Shown here one piece after another: positions 36,806-45,842 of a stretch of DNA of 64,000 bases (its first letter is position 1; each line of letters starts with the position of its first letter). A model generated the notes under the pieces. The model worked only from the letters and a program-made list of their open reading frames with translations. It searched no databases and was not told where the DNA came from. The DNA lies in NCBI RefSeq assembly GCF_000496575.1, contig NZ_AYKT01000008.1:1-64000 (forward strand), read 5' to 3'. Origin of the DNA: Geobacillus thermodenitrificans subsp. thermodenitrificans DSM 465. GTDB taxonomy: Bacteria > Bacillota > Bacilli > Bacillales > Anoxybacillaceae. Position numbers and translations under genes: made by a program.

Positions 36806-38266
36806 ATGACAATGACAACGGGAGTACAAACTTTAAAAAACTATATTGGTGGGCAATGGGTGGAATCTCGTTCTGCGAAGACAGAAGCGGTTCCAAACCC
36901 TGCGACAGGCGAAGTGCTCGCTTACGTTCCGATTTCGACCCGCGAGGATTTGGATCGTGCGGTTGCGGCAGCAAAAGAAGCGTTCAAGACATGGAGCAAA
37001 ACGCCAGTGCCGCGCCGGGCGCGAATCTTATTCAAATACCAGCAGTTGCTTGTTGAACATTGGGAAGAGCTGGCCCGGTTGGTGACGTTAGAAAACGGCA
37101 AAAGCTACAACGAAGCCTATGGGGAAATTCAGCGCGGAATTGAATGCGTAGAATTTGCGGCAGGTGCGCCGACGCTCATGATGGGAAGACAACTTCCTAG
37201 CATTGCGACCGGCATTGAATCAGGAATGTACCGTTATCCAATTGGTGTCGTTGGGGGCATCACGCCGTTTAACTTCCCAATGATGGTGCCTTGCTGGATG
37301 TTCCCGCTAGCGATTGCGTGCGGAAACACGTTCGTCCTAAAACCGTCCGAACGCACACCGATGTTGGCCAATCGTCTAGCTGAACTTTTTAAAGAAGCCG
37401 GGCTTCCAGATGGAGTACTCAACATCGTTCACGGGGCGCATGATGTCGTGAACGGACTTTTGGAGCATCCAGATGTGAAGGCGATCTCGTTCGTCGGTTC
37501 CCAACCAGTCGGCGAGTATGTGTACAAAACAGCAGCGGCTCATGGCAAACGCGTTCAGGCGTTGACAGGAGCGAAAAACCATTCGATTGTCATGCCGGAT
37601 GCAGACTTGAAAGTGGCTGTCCGTGAAATTATTAATGCGGCGTTCGGCTCGGCTGGAGAGCGGTGCATGGCGGCGTCGGTCGTTGTCGCGGTTGGGGACA
37701 TTGCTGATGAATTAGTTGAGAGATTAGTAGCGGCCGCAAATGAAATTAAGATAGGCAACGGATTGGAGGAGAGCGTCTTTTTAGGCCCGGTCATTCGCGA
37801 AGCTCATAAACAACGGACGGTCAACTATATTGAACTGGGAGAAAAAGAAGGAGCTATTTTAGTGCGCGACGGGCGAAAAGATGCTGCTGTCCAAGGCGAG
37901 GGATACTTTATCGGACCGACCATCTTTGACCGAGTCACCACCGACATGACGATTTGGAAAGATGAAATTTTTGCTCCTGTTCTTTCGATTGTGCGGGTTA
38001 GCACGTTGGATGAAGCCATTGAAGTGGCCAACAAGTCTCCATTTGCCAACGGGGCATGCATTTACACAAGAGATGGCGGAAATGTCCGTAAGTTCCGTGA
38101 TGAAATCGATGCCGGGATGTTAGGGGTCAACTTAGGGGTCCCAGCACCGATGGCCTTCTTCCCGTTCTCTGGGTGGAAGAATTCGTTCTACGGCGATCTT
38201 CACGCTAACGGCATGGACGGTGTGGAGTTTTATACACGTAAGAAAATGCTCACTGCTCGCTGGTAA
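36806..38266 (+). CDS. iolA: Methylmalonate/malonate-semialdehyde dehydrogenase (CoA-acylating)
   Basis: Converts malonate semialdehyde plus CoA and NAD to acetyl-CoA and CO2, the last inositol step; it also serves valine breakdown in other bacteria. 486 residues. Motifs: [35 protein letters not shown] (Asn in place of the usual general-base Glu, typical of MMSDH) and GSAGERCMA (nucleophilic Cys). ATG 36806 follows AAAGGGGA. A weak terminator follows, before iolJ. Confidence 0.94.
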   Translation: MTMTTGVQTLKNYIGGQWVESRSAKTEAVPNPATGEVLAYVPISTREDLDRAVAAAKEAFKTWSKTPVPRRARILFKYQQLLVEHWEELARLVTLENGKSYNEAYGEIQRGIECVEFAAGAPTLMMGRQLPSIATGIESGMYRYPIGVVGGITPFNFPMMVPCWMFPLAIACGNTFVLKPSERTPMLANRLAELFKEAGLPDGVLNIVHGAHDVVNGLLEHPDVKAISFVGSQPVGEYVYKTAAAHGKRVQALTGAKNHSIVMPDADLKVAVREIINAAFGSAGERCMAASVVVAVGDIADELVERLVAAANEIKIGNGLEESVFLGPVIREAHKQRTVNYIELGEKEGAILVRDGRKDAAVQGEGYFIGPTIFDRVTTDMTIWKDEIFAPVLSIVRVSTLDEAIEVANKSPFANGACIYTRDGGNVRKFRDEIDAGMLGVNLGVPAPMAFFPFSGWKNSFYGDLHANGMDGVEFYTRKKMLTARW

Positions 38267-38282
38267 GAGCGATGGAAAAACG

Positions 38283-38313
38283 ATCAGGCGCCTTAGGGCG
38301 CTTGATGCTTTTT
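38283..38313 (+). terminator. Hairpin between iolA and iolJ
   Basis: ATCAGGCGCC / GGCGCTTGAT (38283-38306), ten pairs with a G-U, loop TTAG, followed by GCTTTTTC. It may partly terminate transcription and lower iolJ expression; iolJ has no clear own promoter. Confidence 0.65.
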
Positions 38314-38344
38314 CACGAATGTGTAAACAGAAAGGGGAATCGAA

Positions 38345-39232
38345 ATGCCGCTTGTCTCAATGAAGGAAATGTTACAATGTGCTTTACAGGGAAACTATGC
38401 TGTCGGCCATTTTAACGTGAACAACTTAGAATTCGCCCAAGCCATTCTCCTAGGGGCCGAAGAAGAGGAAGCACCCGTCATTTTGGCTGTGAGTCCGGGA
38501 TATATCGGGCATCTTGGTGGACTTGGGACGGCAGCGGCCATGGTTAAAGAACTCGTGAAAGAATACCGCATTACTGTACCTGTCGCTCTCCATTTAGACC
38601 ACGGCTCCTCCTATGAGCAATGCCTCGAAGCGATGGAAGCTGGGTTTACATCCGTGATGATTGATGCTTCCCATTTCCCTTTGGAAGAAAATATTTCGAT
38701 GACAAAAAAAGTTGTTGAGGCGGCTCGGTTTTTTGGTGTCTCCGTTGAAGCAGAGGTCGGAAGAATCGGAGGACAAGAGGATGACGTAGTGGTCGATGAA
38801 GCGGAAGCGATGTACGCCATTCCGGAAGAATGTGAGCGGTTAGTCAAAGAAACCGGAGTCGACTGCCTAGCACCGGCATTAGGTTCGGTTCACGGTCCGT
38901 ATAAAGGGAAACCGAAATTAGGATTTGCGCAAATGGAACAAATCCAGCGCTTAACTGGCGTGCCGCTTGTGCTGCATGGAGGAACAGGAATCCCCTTGGA
39001 GGATATTCGCAGAGCCATTTCGTTAGGAACAGCTAAAATTAACGTCAACACGGAAAATCAATTGGCGTTTACTAGGGGAGTTCGTTCTTTACTCAATGAG
39101 AATAACGGCCTGTATGATCCGAGAAAATACCTTGGGGCAGGAAGAGAAGAAGTAAAACAGACCGTAAGACAAAAAATTCGCGAATTCGGTTCGGTAGGGA
39201 AAGCAAAAGAAGGGGTGTTGTTTTCATTGTAA
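38345..39232 (+). CDS. iolJ: 6-phospho-5-dehydro-2-deoxy-D-gluconate aldolase
   Basis: Class II (zinc) aldolase that cleaves DKGP to dihydroxyacetone phosphate and malonate semialdehyde. 295 residues, fructose-bisphosphate aldolase-like: [15 protein letters not shown], zinc and catalytic [37 protein letters not shown] and [15 protein letters not shown] 38345 follows AAAGGGGA. Last gene of the iol run; iolF, iolH, iolI and the DeoR-type iolR of Bacillus subtilis are absent here. Confidence 0.92.
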   Translation: MPLVSMKEMLQCALQGNYAVGHFNVNNLEFAQAILLGAEEEEAPVILAVSPGYIGHLGGLGTAAAMVKELVKEYRITVPVALHLDHGSSYEQCLEAMEAGFTSVMIDASHFPLEENISMTKKVVEAARFFGVSVEAEVGRIGGQEDDVVVDEAEAMYAIPEECERLVKETGVDCLAPALGSVHGPYKGKPKLGFAQMEQIQRLTGVPLVLHGGTGIPLEDIRRAISLGTAKINVNTENQLAFTRGVRSLLNENNGLYDPRKYLGAGREEVKQTVRQKIREFGSVGKAKEGVLFSL

Positions 39233-39254
39233 AAAGAACGATGCACAAGCTGTC

Positions 39255-39731
39255 ACGCCGGAAGCCAAGCGGTTCGAACAGGCGCAAAGCCCGCTGAAAA
39301 GGGGCCAAGCTTCATGAGAAAATCACCAACTGCCGGAACGATTCCCCGAACAAACTGTCCACCCGCTTGATCGGCGAAAATCAAGTAGTGTGCATGGAGG
39401 ACTTGTGCGTGCCGAACATGCAGAAGAATCGCAAACTGGCCAAACGCATTTCCGATTCCGCATGGGGGACGATCGCTCAGGGGAGTGGAATATATAGCGA
39501 AATGGTACGGGCGGACGGTGATCCGTGTCGGCTGCACGTTTTCATCGAGTTAATGGTGCTCGTGGCTGCGGGCATTGGCAGGTGGAGGTGAAATCGTTCA
39601 ACATCCGTTCGAGGGCGTGCCGAAACTGCGGAGTCGAACGCGACCGGGATCACAACGCTGCTCGAAATATTTTGCAGGAAGGGCTTCGTTTGCAGTTATT
39701 GAACTGCGGGACGCACAGGGTGGTTTGGTGA
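39255..39731 (+). pseudogene. Degraded TnpB (IS200/IS605 OrfB) gene
   Basis: Pieces in two frames match the TnpB C-terminal half. They are NCRNDSPNKLSTRLIGENQ with VVCMEDLCV and KNRKLAKRISDSAWG, then a shifted frame with SFNIRSRACRNCGVERDRDH and NAARNILQEGLRL (second CxxC of the zinc finger and the DRDxNAA catalytic Asp). A frameshift and loss of the N-terminal half mean it is not functional. It separates the iol and ara islands. Confidence 0.75.
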
Positions 39732-39820
39732 ACCGCCTGCCGTAGGGTGGAAGTTCCCAAGAATCTCTCACTTCTAGGTGTTAGCGTAGGCGGGCGAGCG
39801 TTCAATGTCTAGAAGGGGCG

Positions 39821-40062
39821 GATAACCCAGAACCGTTATATGCGATTTCCCTTCCGAGAACTTCAATACTACAAGCACAATTTGATGAGCGTTTGCTCGG
39901 AGGAATGGTAAAAAGAGCAGGTCAAGCGATTCTGATTGGGACGGAGGATTATATCGAAATACTCCACCTACTGCCAAACCGTTCGAGTTTACAGCTATCC
40001 CTTATTACGTATGGGATAACCGGCAGCCGGGTCAAATGATTGTCTGGATTCCTGAAGCATAA
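39821..40062 (+). pseudogene. C-terminal relic of a GH127-type beta-L-arabinofuranosidase
   Basis: Frame 1 reads PLYAISLPRTSILQAQFDER and LLGGMVKRAGQAIL; after a one-base shift near 39935 the reading continues GGLYRNTPPTAKPFEFTAIP and YYVWDNRQPGQMIVWIPEA, stop at 40062. The ending AIPYY-W-NR-PG-M-VW is the hallmark C-terminus of GH127/DUF1680 proteins, a family that includes beta-L-arabinofuranosidases. The N-terminal about 85% is gone, apparently replaced by the TnpB relic. Its position right before the arabinose genes fits the function. Confidence 0.65.
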
Positions 40063-40172
40063 CAAGATAGTAGAGGGAGTCACGACAAAGGGTGTTTGCT
40101 CCTTCTCAGAGAAACAAGAGATATAGAATTATGAATCTGTTGATACGTATATTGTATATTTATAGTAGTGAC

Positions 40173-40212
40173 AAAGGGGTGTCTCGCTGCTTTTGAGACA
40201 CCCCTTTTGTTT
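40173..40212 (+). terminator. Strong terminator before araP
   Basis: Perfect 13-bp stem AAAGGGGTGTCTC (40173-40185) / GAGACACCCCTTT (40195-40207) with a T-rich tail; probably the terminator of the lost GH127 gene. Confidence 0.8.
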
Positions 40213-40244
40213 TGGATTTTGATGCTAAGACATGACACATGAAT

Positions 40245-40296
40245 AAGGAGCGCTTCCACTTCCCCTATTGCACTTAGAATAAACGTCACCTATACT
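40245..40296 (+). promoter_or_regulatory. araPST promoter with possible cre site
   Basis: Sigma-A promoter TTGCAC (40268-40273), 17 bp, TATACT (40291-40296). AAGGAGCGCTTCCA (40245-40258) just upstream matches 10 of 14 positions of the catabolite-response element and could be a CcpA site. The leader to araP is about 80 bases; nothing else is seen. Confidence 0.5.
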
Positions 40297-40383
40297 TAGG
40301 GAATAATACGTCATCCCATTGGTTTCGATTGATGAAAGTTTTTATTAAAGAGATTTAAGAATATTGCAGGGGGGAGGGTTAAT

Positions 40384-41385
40384 ATGAAAAAATTAGCAAT
40401 TATTTATGTCTGCTTGATTGGTTTGTTTCTTCTTTATATATATCGCTATCATTTCGAAATTTCTCACCTTCGTTTATCCTCCCAAGAAGAGACGGCATTT
40501 CAAGGCCAACCTAACGAAAAATACGTCATGATCACCTTCCAATCAGGAATGGATTATTGGAAGCGCTGTCTCAAAGGGTTTGAAGACGCCGCCGAGGAGT
40601 TGAACGTCTCTGTAGAATATCGCGGAGCGACACAGTATGATGTCAATGAACAAGTGACGGTGCTAGAACAGGTGATCGCAAGGAAGCCGGCGGGTATTGC
40701 TATTTCGGCGATTAATCCGACAGCGTTGACGAAAACGATCAACAAGGCAGTGGAGAAAGGAATTCCAGTTGTGTTGTTTGATTCGAATGCTTCGGGAAGC
40801 AAGGCGTTTTCGTTTTTAGGGACGAATAACTATAATGCTGGAGTGACAGCAGCTCATGAAATGGCGAAACTGTTGGGGAATAAAGGGAATGTCGGGATCA
40901 TTACTTCGCCTTATCAGCTTAATCACCAAGAGAGAACAAGAGGGTTTGTCGAGACAATTTATCAAAAATACCCACAAATGCATGTGGTGGCTGTAAAAAA
41001 TGGGAAAGGGGATGTTAGGGCTTCCAAACAGGCGGCGATAGAGATCTTAGAGGATTACCCAGATGTGCAGGGGATCTTCGCAACGGAAGCGAATGGGGGA
41101 GTTGGCATGGCCGAGGCCGTTGTGATGTTGAATAAAAAGCATGTAAAATTGATTAGTTTTGATACGGAAAAACAAACGTTAGATTTGGTGAAGAAGGGTG
41201 TCATTGCTGCGACATTGGCGCAAGGAACATGGAATATGGGATACTGGTCGTTGCAGTTTTTATTTCAACTTCATCATCGCCTTACGTCTTCTTCGCGGTC
41301 AGGGGATTTGCCTCTGCCGGTGTATGTCGATACAGGGATCACGGTTGTTACGAAAGAAAATGTGGATCGTTTTTATGCCAGATAA
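40384..41385 (+). CDS. araP: Sugar-binding sensor protein of a three-component system
   Basis: Periplasmic-binding-protein type 1 fold (333 residues) anchored by an N-terminal helix (LAIIYVCLIGLFLLYIYRYH) with no lipobox. The binding domain has VMITFQSGMDYWKRCLKGF, VLFDSNASGSKAFSFLGTNN and FATEANGGVGMAEA. It heads a unit with a histidine kinase and a response regulator. In Geobacillus stearothermophilus the same order is araPST, where AraP binds arabinose outside the cell and signals through AraS. ATG 40384 follows GGGGGGAGGG. It is encoded next to the araEGH importer, which such systems activate. Confidence 0.85.
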   Translation: MKKLAIIYVCLIGLFLLYIYRYHFEISHLRLSSQEETAFQGQPNEKYVMITFQSGMDYWKRCLKGFEDAAEELNVSVEYRGATQYDVNEQVTVLEQVIARKPAGIAISAINPTALTKTINKAVEKGIPVVLFDSNASGSKAFSFLGTNNYNAGVTAAHEMAKLLGNKGNVGIITSPYQLNHQERTRGFVETIYQKYPQMHVVAVKNGKGDVRASKQAAIEILEDYPDVQGIFATEANGGVGMAEAVVMLNKKHVKLISFDTEKQTLDLVKKGVIAATLAQGTWNMGYWSLQFLFQLHHRLTSSSRSGDLPLPVYVDTGITVVTKENVDRFYAR

Positions 41386-41403
41386 AGAAGAAATGAGTGA
41401 TCG

Positions 41404-43191
41404 ATGTTGGGAGTACGAAAACGTTGGCGAGTTCGTCATTGGCCGATACGGTACAAGTTTGTTTCCTTGTTGCTGATTTCTATGATTGTCCCTGCTCTCG
41501 GGCTTGGAGGCCTAGTGAGCTGGGCGGTTGACCGAATCATCGAGCGGCAAGTTAACGAAAATACGTTACAGTTAATTAGCCAAGTCAATAGAACATTAGA
41601 GTTTTATGTTAATAATATGCAAAATATTACGTATTTAATTGCATTTAATCCTGAGACGAAAGCATTTTTCGACCGCTCCACCTCTAGTGATGAGTATGAG
41701 ATTCGTCAGTTTTTGCAAGGGATTACAACGTTATATCCTGAAATTGCTGGAATCTTGGTTGTCAACCAATATGGCGATTATATTAGCAATGAAATGTACA
41801 GCCGCTCCTCGCAACCGTTGACAGAGGAATCGTGGTATCAGGAGGCGGTTAAAAATAAAGGGATTTTTAAAATGATTGGCCATCCTGGTGGGCGAAATGT
41901 CCTTTCCCATGCCAATTATTCAAGCGAAGAGGTCGTATCCGCAGTACGGGCGATTTTAGAGCCTGAGACGCAAAAGGTGAAGGGAGTCGTGCTTATTGAT
42001 TTAAAGCTGCGAGTCATTGCAGAAGCGACAAAAAACGTCCGTCTTGGGAAATGGGGACATTTGCTAGTGATAGATGAGCGAGGCGAGAGTATTTATACTC
42101 CAAGCCCATCGCCGCTTCGAACAATTCCGCTGCGATGGGTTCAAGGGAATAGTGGTACGTTTTCGAAAGAAATAAACGGACAACATATCCAGTTGATTTA
42201 TCAACGCTCCCCGTTTACCAATTGGACGATTATCGGAGTATTTTCTGGCAATGAATCGGCGTTAGAAGTGATGGAAATCCGTTTTTATATCATCAGCTTC
42301 ATCTTTTTCGTTTGTTTTATTGCGCTCGGCGCCTCGTATTACTTATCTTTTTCGTTATCGCGCCCAATCAGCCAGCTAACAGCTTTTATGAAAAAAGCGC
42401 AAGCAGGCGATTTAACGGTCCGTTATCATGATGAACGTATGGATGAAATTGGGATATTAGGCCGAAGCTTCAACCATATGTTGGATCAAATGCAACGTTT
42501 TATTTCTTTGGCAGAATGGCAGGAGCGACAGCGTTGGGAAGCGGAGTTGCGGGAGCTGCAGGCCCAGATTAAGCCGCATTTCCTTTACAATACGTTAGAT
42601 ACGATTCAGTGGATGGCGCGAAAAAAAGGGGCGGATGATGTAGCGGAAGTGGTGGGTGCGCTGGCAAAGCTGTTCCGCATCGGGTTGAGCAAAGGAAGGA
42701 ACATGATTCTTTTCGCTGAGGAGATCGAACATATAAAAAGTTACTTGCACATTCAGAAAGTTCGTTATAAAGATAAGTTAAACTACACATTTGATATTCC
42801 TGAACATTTGCAACAGTTCTATGTGTTAAAATTGTTGTTGCAGCCAATTGTGGAAAATGCTATTTATCATGGCATTAAACAGCGAAGAGGACCGGGGCAT
42901 ATTTCGATTCAAGCAGAAGAGCGAGATGGAACGATGTATATTCGCGTGAAAGATGATGGGATTGGAATGTCCCGGGAGCGGCTTGAGGAGCTGCGGAAAA
43001 GTCTAACGATTGACTTTACAGCGGGAGATCAGGAAGGCAAGATGAGAAATATAAAAGGATACGGAATGGTCAATGTACAGGCTCGGTTGCAATTAACATT
43101 CGGTCCGTCTTATCGGTTGTATATTGACAGTGAAGAAGGGAAAGGAACGACCGTGATGATTGTGCATCCAATGATCATGAACCTCTCTTAG
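41404..43191 (+). CDS. araS: Sensor histidine kinase (LytS/YesM type)
   Basis: Two-component kinase of 595 residues. Two membrane helices (about 20-40 and 297-320) bracket an extracellular sensing domain. A HAMP domain follows (SLSRPISQLTAFMKKAQAGD), then a His_kinase box with the phospho-acceptor in AQIKPHFLYNTLDTIQW (about His392), and an ATPase domain with the N-box QPIVENAIYHGIK and G-box DDGIGM. The ATG at 41404 lies 19 bp after araP and lacks a strong ribosome site, so it may be translationally coupled. It probably receives the arabinose signal from AraP and phosphorylates AraT. Confidence 0.88.
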   Translation: MLGVRKRWRVRHWPIRYKFVSLLLISMIVPALGLGGLVSWAVDRIIERQVNENTLQLISQVNRTLEFYVNNMQNITYLIAFNPETKAFFDRSTSSDEYEIRQFLQGITTLYPEIAGILVVNQYGDYISNEMYSRSSQPLTEESWYQEAVKNKGIFKMIGHPGGRNVLSHANYSSEEVVSAVRAILEPETQKVKGVVLIDLKLRVIAEATKNVRLGKWGHLLVIDERGESIYTPSPSPLRTIPLRWVQGNSGTFSKEINGQHIQLIYQRSPFTNWTIIGVFSGNESALEVMEIRFYIISFIFFVCFIALGASYYLSFSLSRPISQLTAFMKKAQAGDLTVRYHDERMDEIGILGRSFNHMLDQMQRFISLAEWQERQRWEAELRELQAQIKPHFLYNTLDTIQWMARKKGADDVAEVVGALAKLFRIGLSKGRNMILFAEEIEHIKSYLHIQKVRYKDKLNYTFDIPEHLQQFYVLKLLLQPIVENAIYHGIKQRRGPGHISIQAEERDGTMYIRVKDDGIGMSRERLEELRKSLTIDFTAGDQEGKMRNIKGYGMVNVQARLQLTFGPSYRLYIDSEEGKGTTVMIVHPMIMNLS

Positions 43192-43204
43192 GAGGGACGA
43201 AGAA

Positions 43205-44407
43205 ATGTGGAAAGTGCTAATTGCGGATGATGAGATGATTATTCGTGAAGGAATTCGAGAATCGATCGACTGGGATCAATTCAATATGGAAGTGATCGCG
43301 GAAGCGGAAGATGGGGAAGAGGCGCTAGAATTAGCGATAAAGCATGAAGTGCACGTATTATTTGTAGATTTGAGCATGCCGATTATGGACGGGCTGACAC
43401 TTATGAAACATGTGCGAGAGAGGCTGCCGCACTGCCATATGATCGTGATTACTGGTTACGATGAGTTTTCATATGCGCAAGAAGCACTCCGTCTCCAGGT
43501 GGATGATTACTTGTTAAAACCAACGGACCCAAAGCAATTGCGCGAAGTAGTGGCGAAGGTGAAAGAGAAACTTGAACGTGAGCATCAGGAGAGAGGATAT
43601 GTAGAGCTATTAACGAGTCAAGTACAAAAAAATGTCCGGTTGCTTCGCCAGCAATTAGGAGTCGAATGGGTAGAAGGAAGATTGACGGAAGAGGAAATGA
43701 TGAGACAGTTGCCTTTGCTTGGCCTTCCATCATTTTGTCCTGTTCAAGTTGTTGTCATTCAATGGTTCTCGTTTAAAAATCAACCCATTATGAACGATCG
43801 GGATCGACACATTCTTTTGTTTGCGATAGAAAACATCGTGTCTGAATTGTTGGTGAATCACGAAATGTTGGTTTTTCGCGATTCAAATGGGTTCGTTGTT
43901 GTCATAGTTTGGACACCGATTAGTGAAGAACAGCGTAGGGGGATTGAAGCCGCATTAAAGCAATATTTGTACATTGGAGCTAGCGCTTATATGGAAATGG
44001 TAGAGGGAGGGGTGACCGGGGTGATTTCGGCGTATGAAAAATGTAAGAGGAAGATGGAGGAAGAAAAGCGTCTTTCTCCGGTTGTCCGCCGCGCCAAACA
44101 GTATATACAGACACATTTTAGCCAGTCAGAACTGACACTTGAGTCGGTTGCTCAATTTCTCAATGTCTCTCCCATTTACCTGAGCCGAATGATCAAGCAA
44201 GAGCTAGGCATTTCTTTTGTTCACTTATTGACGAAAATTCGACTGACGAAGGCGGTTGAGCTACTTTTATCTACGGAACTACCTATTCACGAAATTGCCG
44301 AGCGAGTCGGCTATGATACACAACATTATTTTAGCACGGCCTTTAAAAAAGCGATGGGAGTGCCTCCAAACCAATATCGGAAGATACATCTAGAACGTGA
44401 GGCATAG
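43205..44407 (+). CDS. araT: Response regulator, AraC-type DNA-binding output
   Basis: YesN-type regulator of 400 residues. The receiver domain (residues 1-120) has acidic pocket ADDE and phospho-acceptor Asp55 in VLFVDLSMPIMDG. A middle segment of unknown role follows, then an AraC/XylS double helix-turn-helix (about 295-395, VAQFLNVSPIYLSRMIKQEL and IAERVGYDTQHYFSTAFKKA). ATG 43205 follows AGGAGGG. Partner of AraS; the expected target is the araE promoter 290 bp downstream. A terminator at 44533 closes the unit. Confidence 0.9.
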   Translation: MWKVLIADDEMIIREGIRESIDWDQFNMEVIAEAEDGEEALELAIKHEVHVLFVDLSMPIMDGLTLMKHVRERLPHCHMIVITGYDEFSYAQEALRLQVDDYLLKPTDPKQLREVVAKVKEKLEREHQERGYVELLTSQVQKNVRLLRQQLGVEWVEGRLTEEEMMRQLPLLGLPSFCPVQVVVIQWFSFKNQPIMNDRDRHILLFAIENIVSELLVNHEMLVFRDSNGFVVVIVWTPISEEQRRGIEAALKQYLYIGASAYMEMVEGGVTGVISAYEKCKRKMEEEKRLSPVVRRAKQYIQTHFSQSELTLESVAQFLNVSPIYLSRMIKQELGISFVHLLTKIRLTKAVELLLSTELPIHEIAERVGYDTQHYFSTAFKKAMGVPPNQYRKIHLEREA

Positions 44408-44532
44408 CTAGTAGCCAAAACAGATCACGTTTTCATTTTGCGGGAGCTGACCTCAAAAGCCGCCTGCCTTCCACAGACATACTAGATATCGATTCAAGGA
44501 AGATTCATTGTTTACATATGGTAATCAAAAAG

Positions 44533-44566
44533 GGTGTCCCAATTTGTAGGGACATCTTTCTTTTTT
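44533..44566 (+). terminator. Terminator of araPST
   Basis: GGTGTCCC / GGGACATC (about 44533-44556), loop AATTTGTA, followed by TTTCTTTTTTT. Confidence 0.75.
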
Positions 44567-44678
44567 TGAAAACGCTTCAATAAAGTTAAATTTTTATAAA
44601 AATCGTTAATTGATTAAAAAGACGTACAATTTAATCAATGATATAGTAAAAGCACGAAGAAAATATACGTACAAATTT
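44567..44678 (+). promoter_or_regulatory. araE control region: cre-like site and two AraR boxes
   Basis: TGAAAACGCTTCAA (44567-44580) fits a CcpA cre. AAAGACGTACAATTTA (44618-44633) and AAATATACGTACAAATTT (44661-44678) fit the AraR operator ATTTGTACGTACAAAT, the second strongly. Centre spacing is about 44 bp, the arrangement known for cooperative AraR pairs in Bacillus subtilis. Basal promoter elements are not clear, which is consistent with activation by AraT. Confidence 0.65.
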
Positions 44679-44692
44679 TAGGAGGGGGAAAA

Positions 44693-45769
44693 ATGAAAAG
44701 ATTTTTATCTACACTAACGTTACTGTTCCTTGTATTGGCGTTGTCTGCATGTGGCGGCATCGGAACGAGTGGCGGAAAGAACGCTGGGTTTGTCGGTATT
44801 TCGATGCCAACAAAGTCATCGGAGCGATGGGTGCGTGATGGGGAAAGTATGGTGAAAGAGTTTGAGAAGCTCGGTTATAAGACGGATTTGCAATATGCTG
44901 AAGACGTAGTCGAAAACCAGGTATCTCAAATTGAAAATATGATCACCAAAGGCGTTAACGTGTTAGTCATTGCACCGATTGATGGGGAAGCGTTGACCGA
45001 CGTATTGGAAAAAGCGAATAAACAAGGGATTAAGGTGATTTCGTACGACCGCTTAATCAAGAATAGCAAGTATGTGGACTACTATGCGACATTCGACAAC
45101 TTTAAAGTTGGTGTGCTGCAAGGCCAATACATTGAACAAAAGCTTGGGCTTAAAGAAGGAAAAGGCCCGTTCAATATTGAGTTGTTTGCTGGATCTCCAG
45201 ATGACAATAACGCTTATTTCTTCTTTGATGGAGCCATGTCGATTTTAAAACCGTACATCGATTCAGGAAAGCTAGTGGTAAAAAGCGGTCAAACAAAATT
45301 CGACCAAGTTGCAACACTCCGTTGGGATGGGGCGACAGCTCAAGCGCGTATGGATAACTTGCTGAGCGCGCATTATACGGACGCTCGTGTTGATGCCGTA
45401 CTGTCTCCGTACGACGGTATTAGCATCGGGGTCATTTCTTCCTTAAAAGGGGTCGGTTATGGGACCGCGAGCAAACCGATGCCGGTAATCACGGGACAAG
45501 ATGCGGAATTGGCTTCAATAAAATCGATTATTGCTGGTGAACAAACACAAACGGTATTTAAAGATACGCGGGAATTGGCGAAAAAAGCTGTTGAGATGGC
45601 TGATGCAGTATTGAAGGACAAAAAGCCGGAAGTAAACGACACCAAAACATATGATAATGGGGTAAAAGTCGTGCCGTCTTACTTGTTGGAACCGATTTCC
45701 GTCGATCAATCGAATTATGAAAAAGTGCTAGTCGATAGTGGCTATTACAAAAAAGAAGATTTGAAATAA
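44693..45769 (+). CDS. araE: Arabinose ABC importer binding lipoprotein
   Basis: ChvE/XylF-type sugar-binding lipoprotein, 358 residues. Signal ends in LVLALSAC. The mature fold has [47 protein letters not shown] and [21 protein letters not shown] 44693 follows AGGAGGGGG. It heads araEGH, and is controlled by AraR boxes and a cre-like site. Family members bind arabinose, xylose, galactose and glucose; arabinose is assigned from the surrounding cluster and the Geobacillus precedent. Note that this araE is unrelated to the Bacillus subtilis permease of the same name. Confidence 0.87.
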   Translation: MKRFLSTLTLLFLVLALSACGGIGTSGGKNAGFVGISMPTKSSERWVRDGESMVKEFEKLGYKTDLQYAEDVVENQVSQIENMITKGVNVLVIAPIDGEALTDVLEKANKQGIKVISYDRLIKNSKYVDYYATFDNFKVGVLQGQYIEQKLGLKEGKGPFNIELFAGSPDDNNAYFFFDGAMSILKPYIDSGKLVVKSGQTKFDQVATLRWDGATAQARMDNLLSAHYTDARVDAVLSPYDGISIGVISSLKGVGYGTASKPMPVITGQDAELASIKSIIAGEQTQTVFKDTRELAKKAVEMADAVLKDKKPEVNDTKTYDNGVKVVPSYLLEPISVDQSNYEKVLVDSGYYKKEDLK

Positions 45770-45784
45770 GCTTGAGAGAAAAAG

Positions 45785-45815
45785 CGGATATAAGGGCTGC
45801 TGTCCCTTATATCCG
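45785..45815 (+). other. Stable hairpin between araE and araG
   Basis: Perfect 12-bp stem CGGATATAAGGG / CCCTTATATCCG with loop CTGCTGT and no T-tail. Such hairpins after binding-protein genes often protect the upstream mRNA, giving more receptor than ATPase and permease. Confidence 0.6.
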
Positions 45816-45842
45816 TGCTCTCTTACGAGGAGGCGGGGGAGT

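Noticed and set aside
40138-40160. AraR-like box (GATACGTATATTGTATA) upstream of araP
   Set aside because: It lies before a strong terminator and far from the promoter at 40268, and the match is partial.
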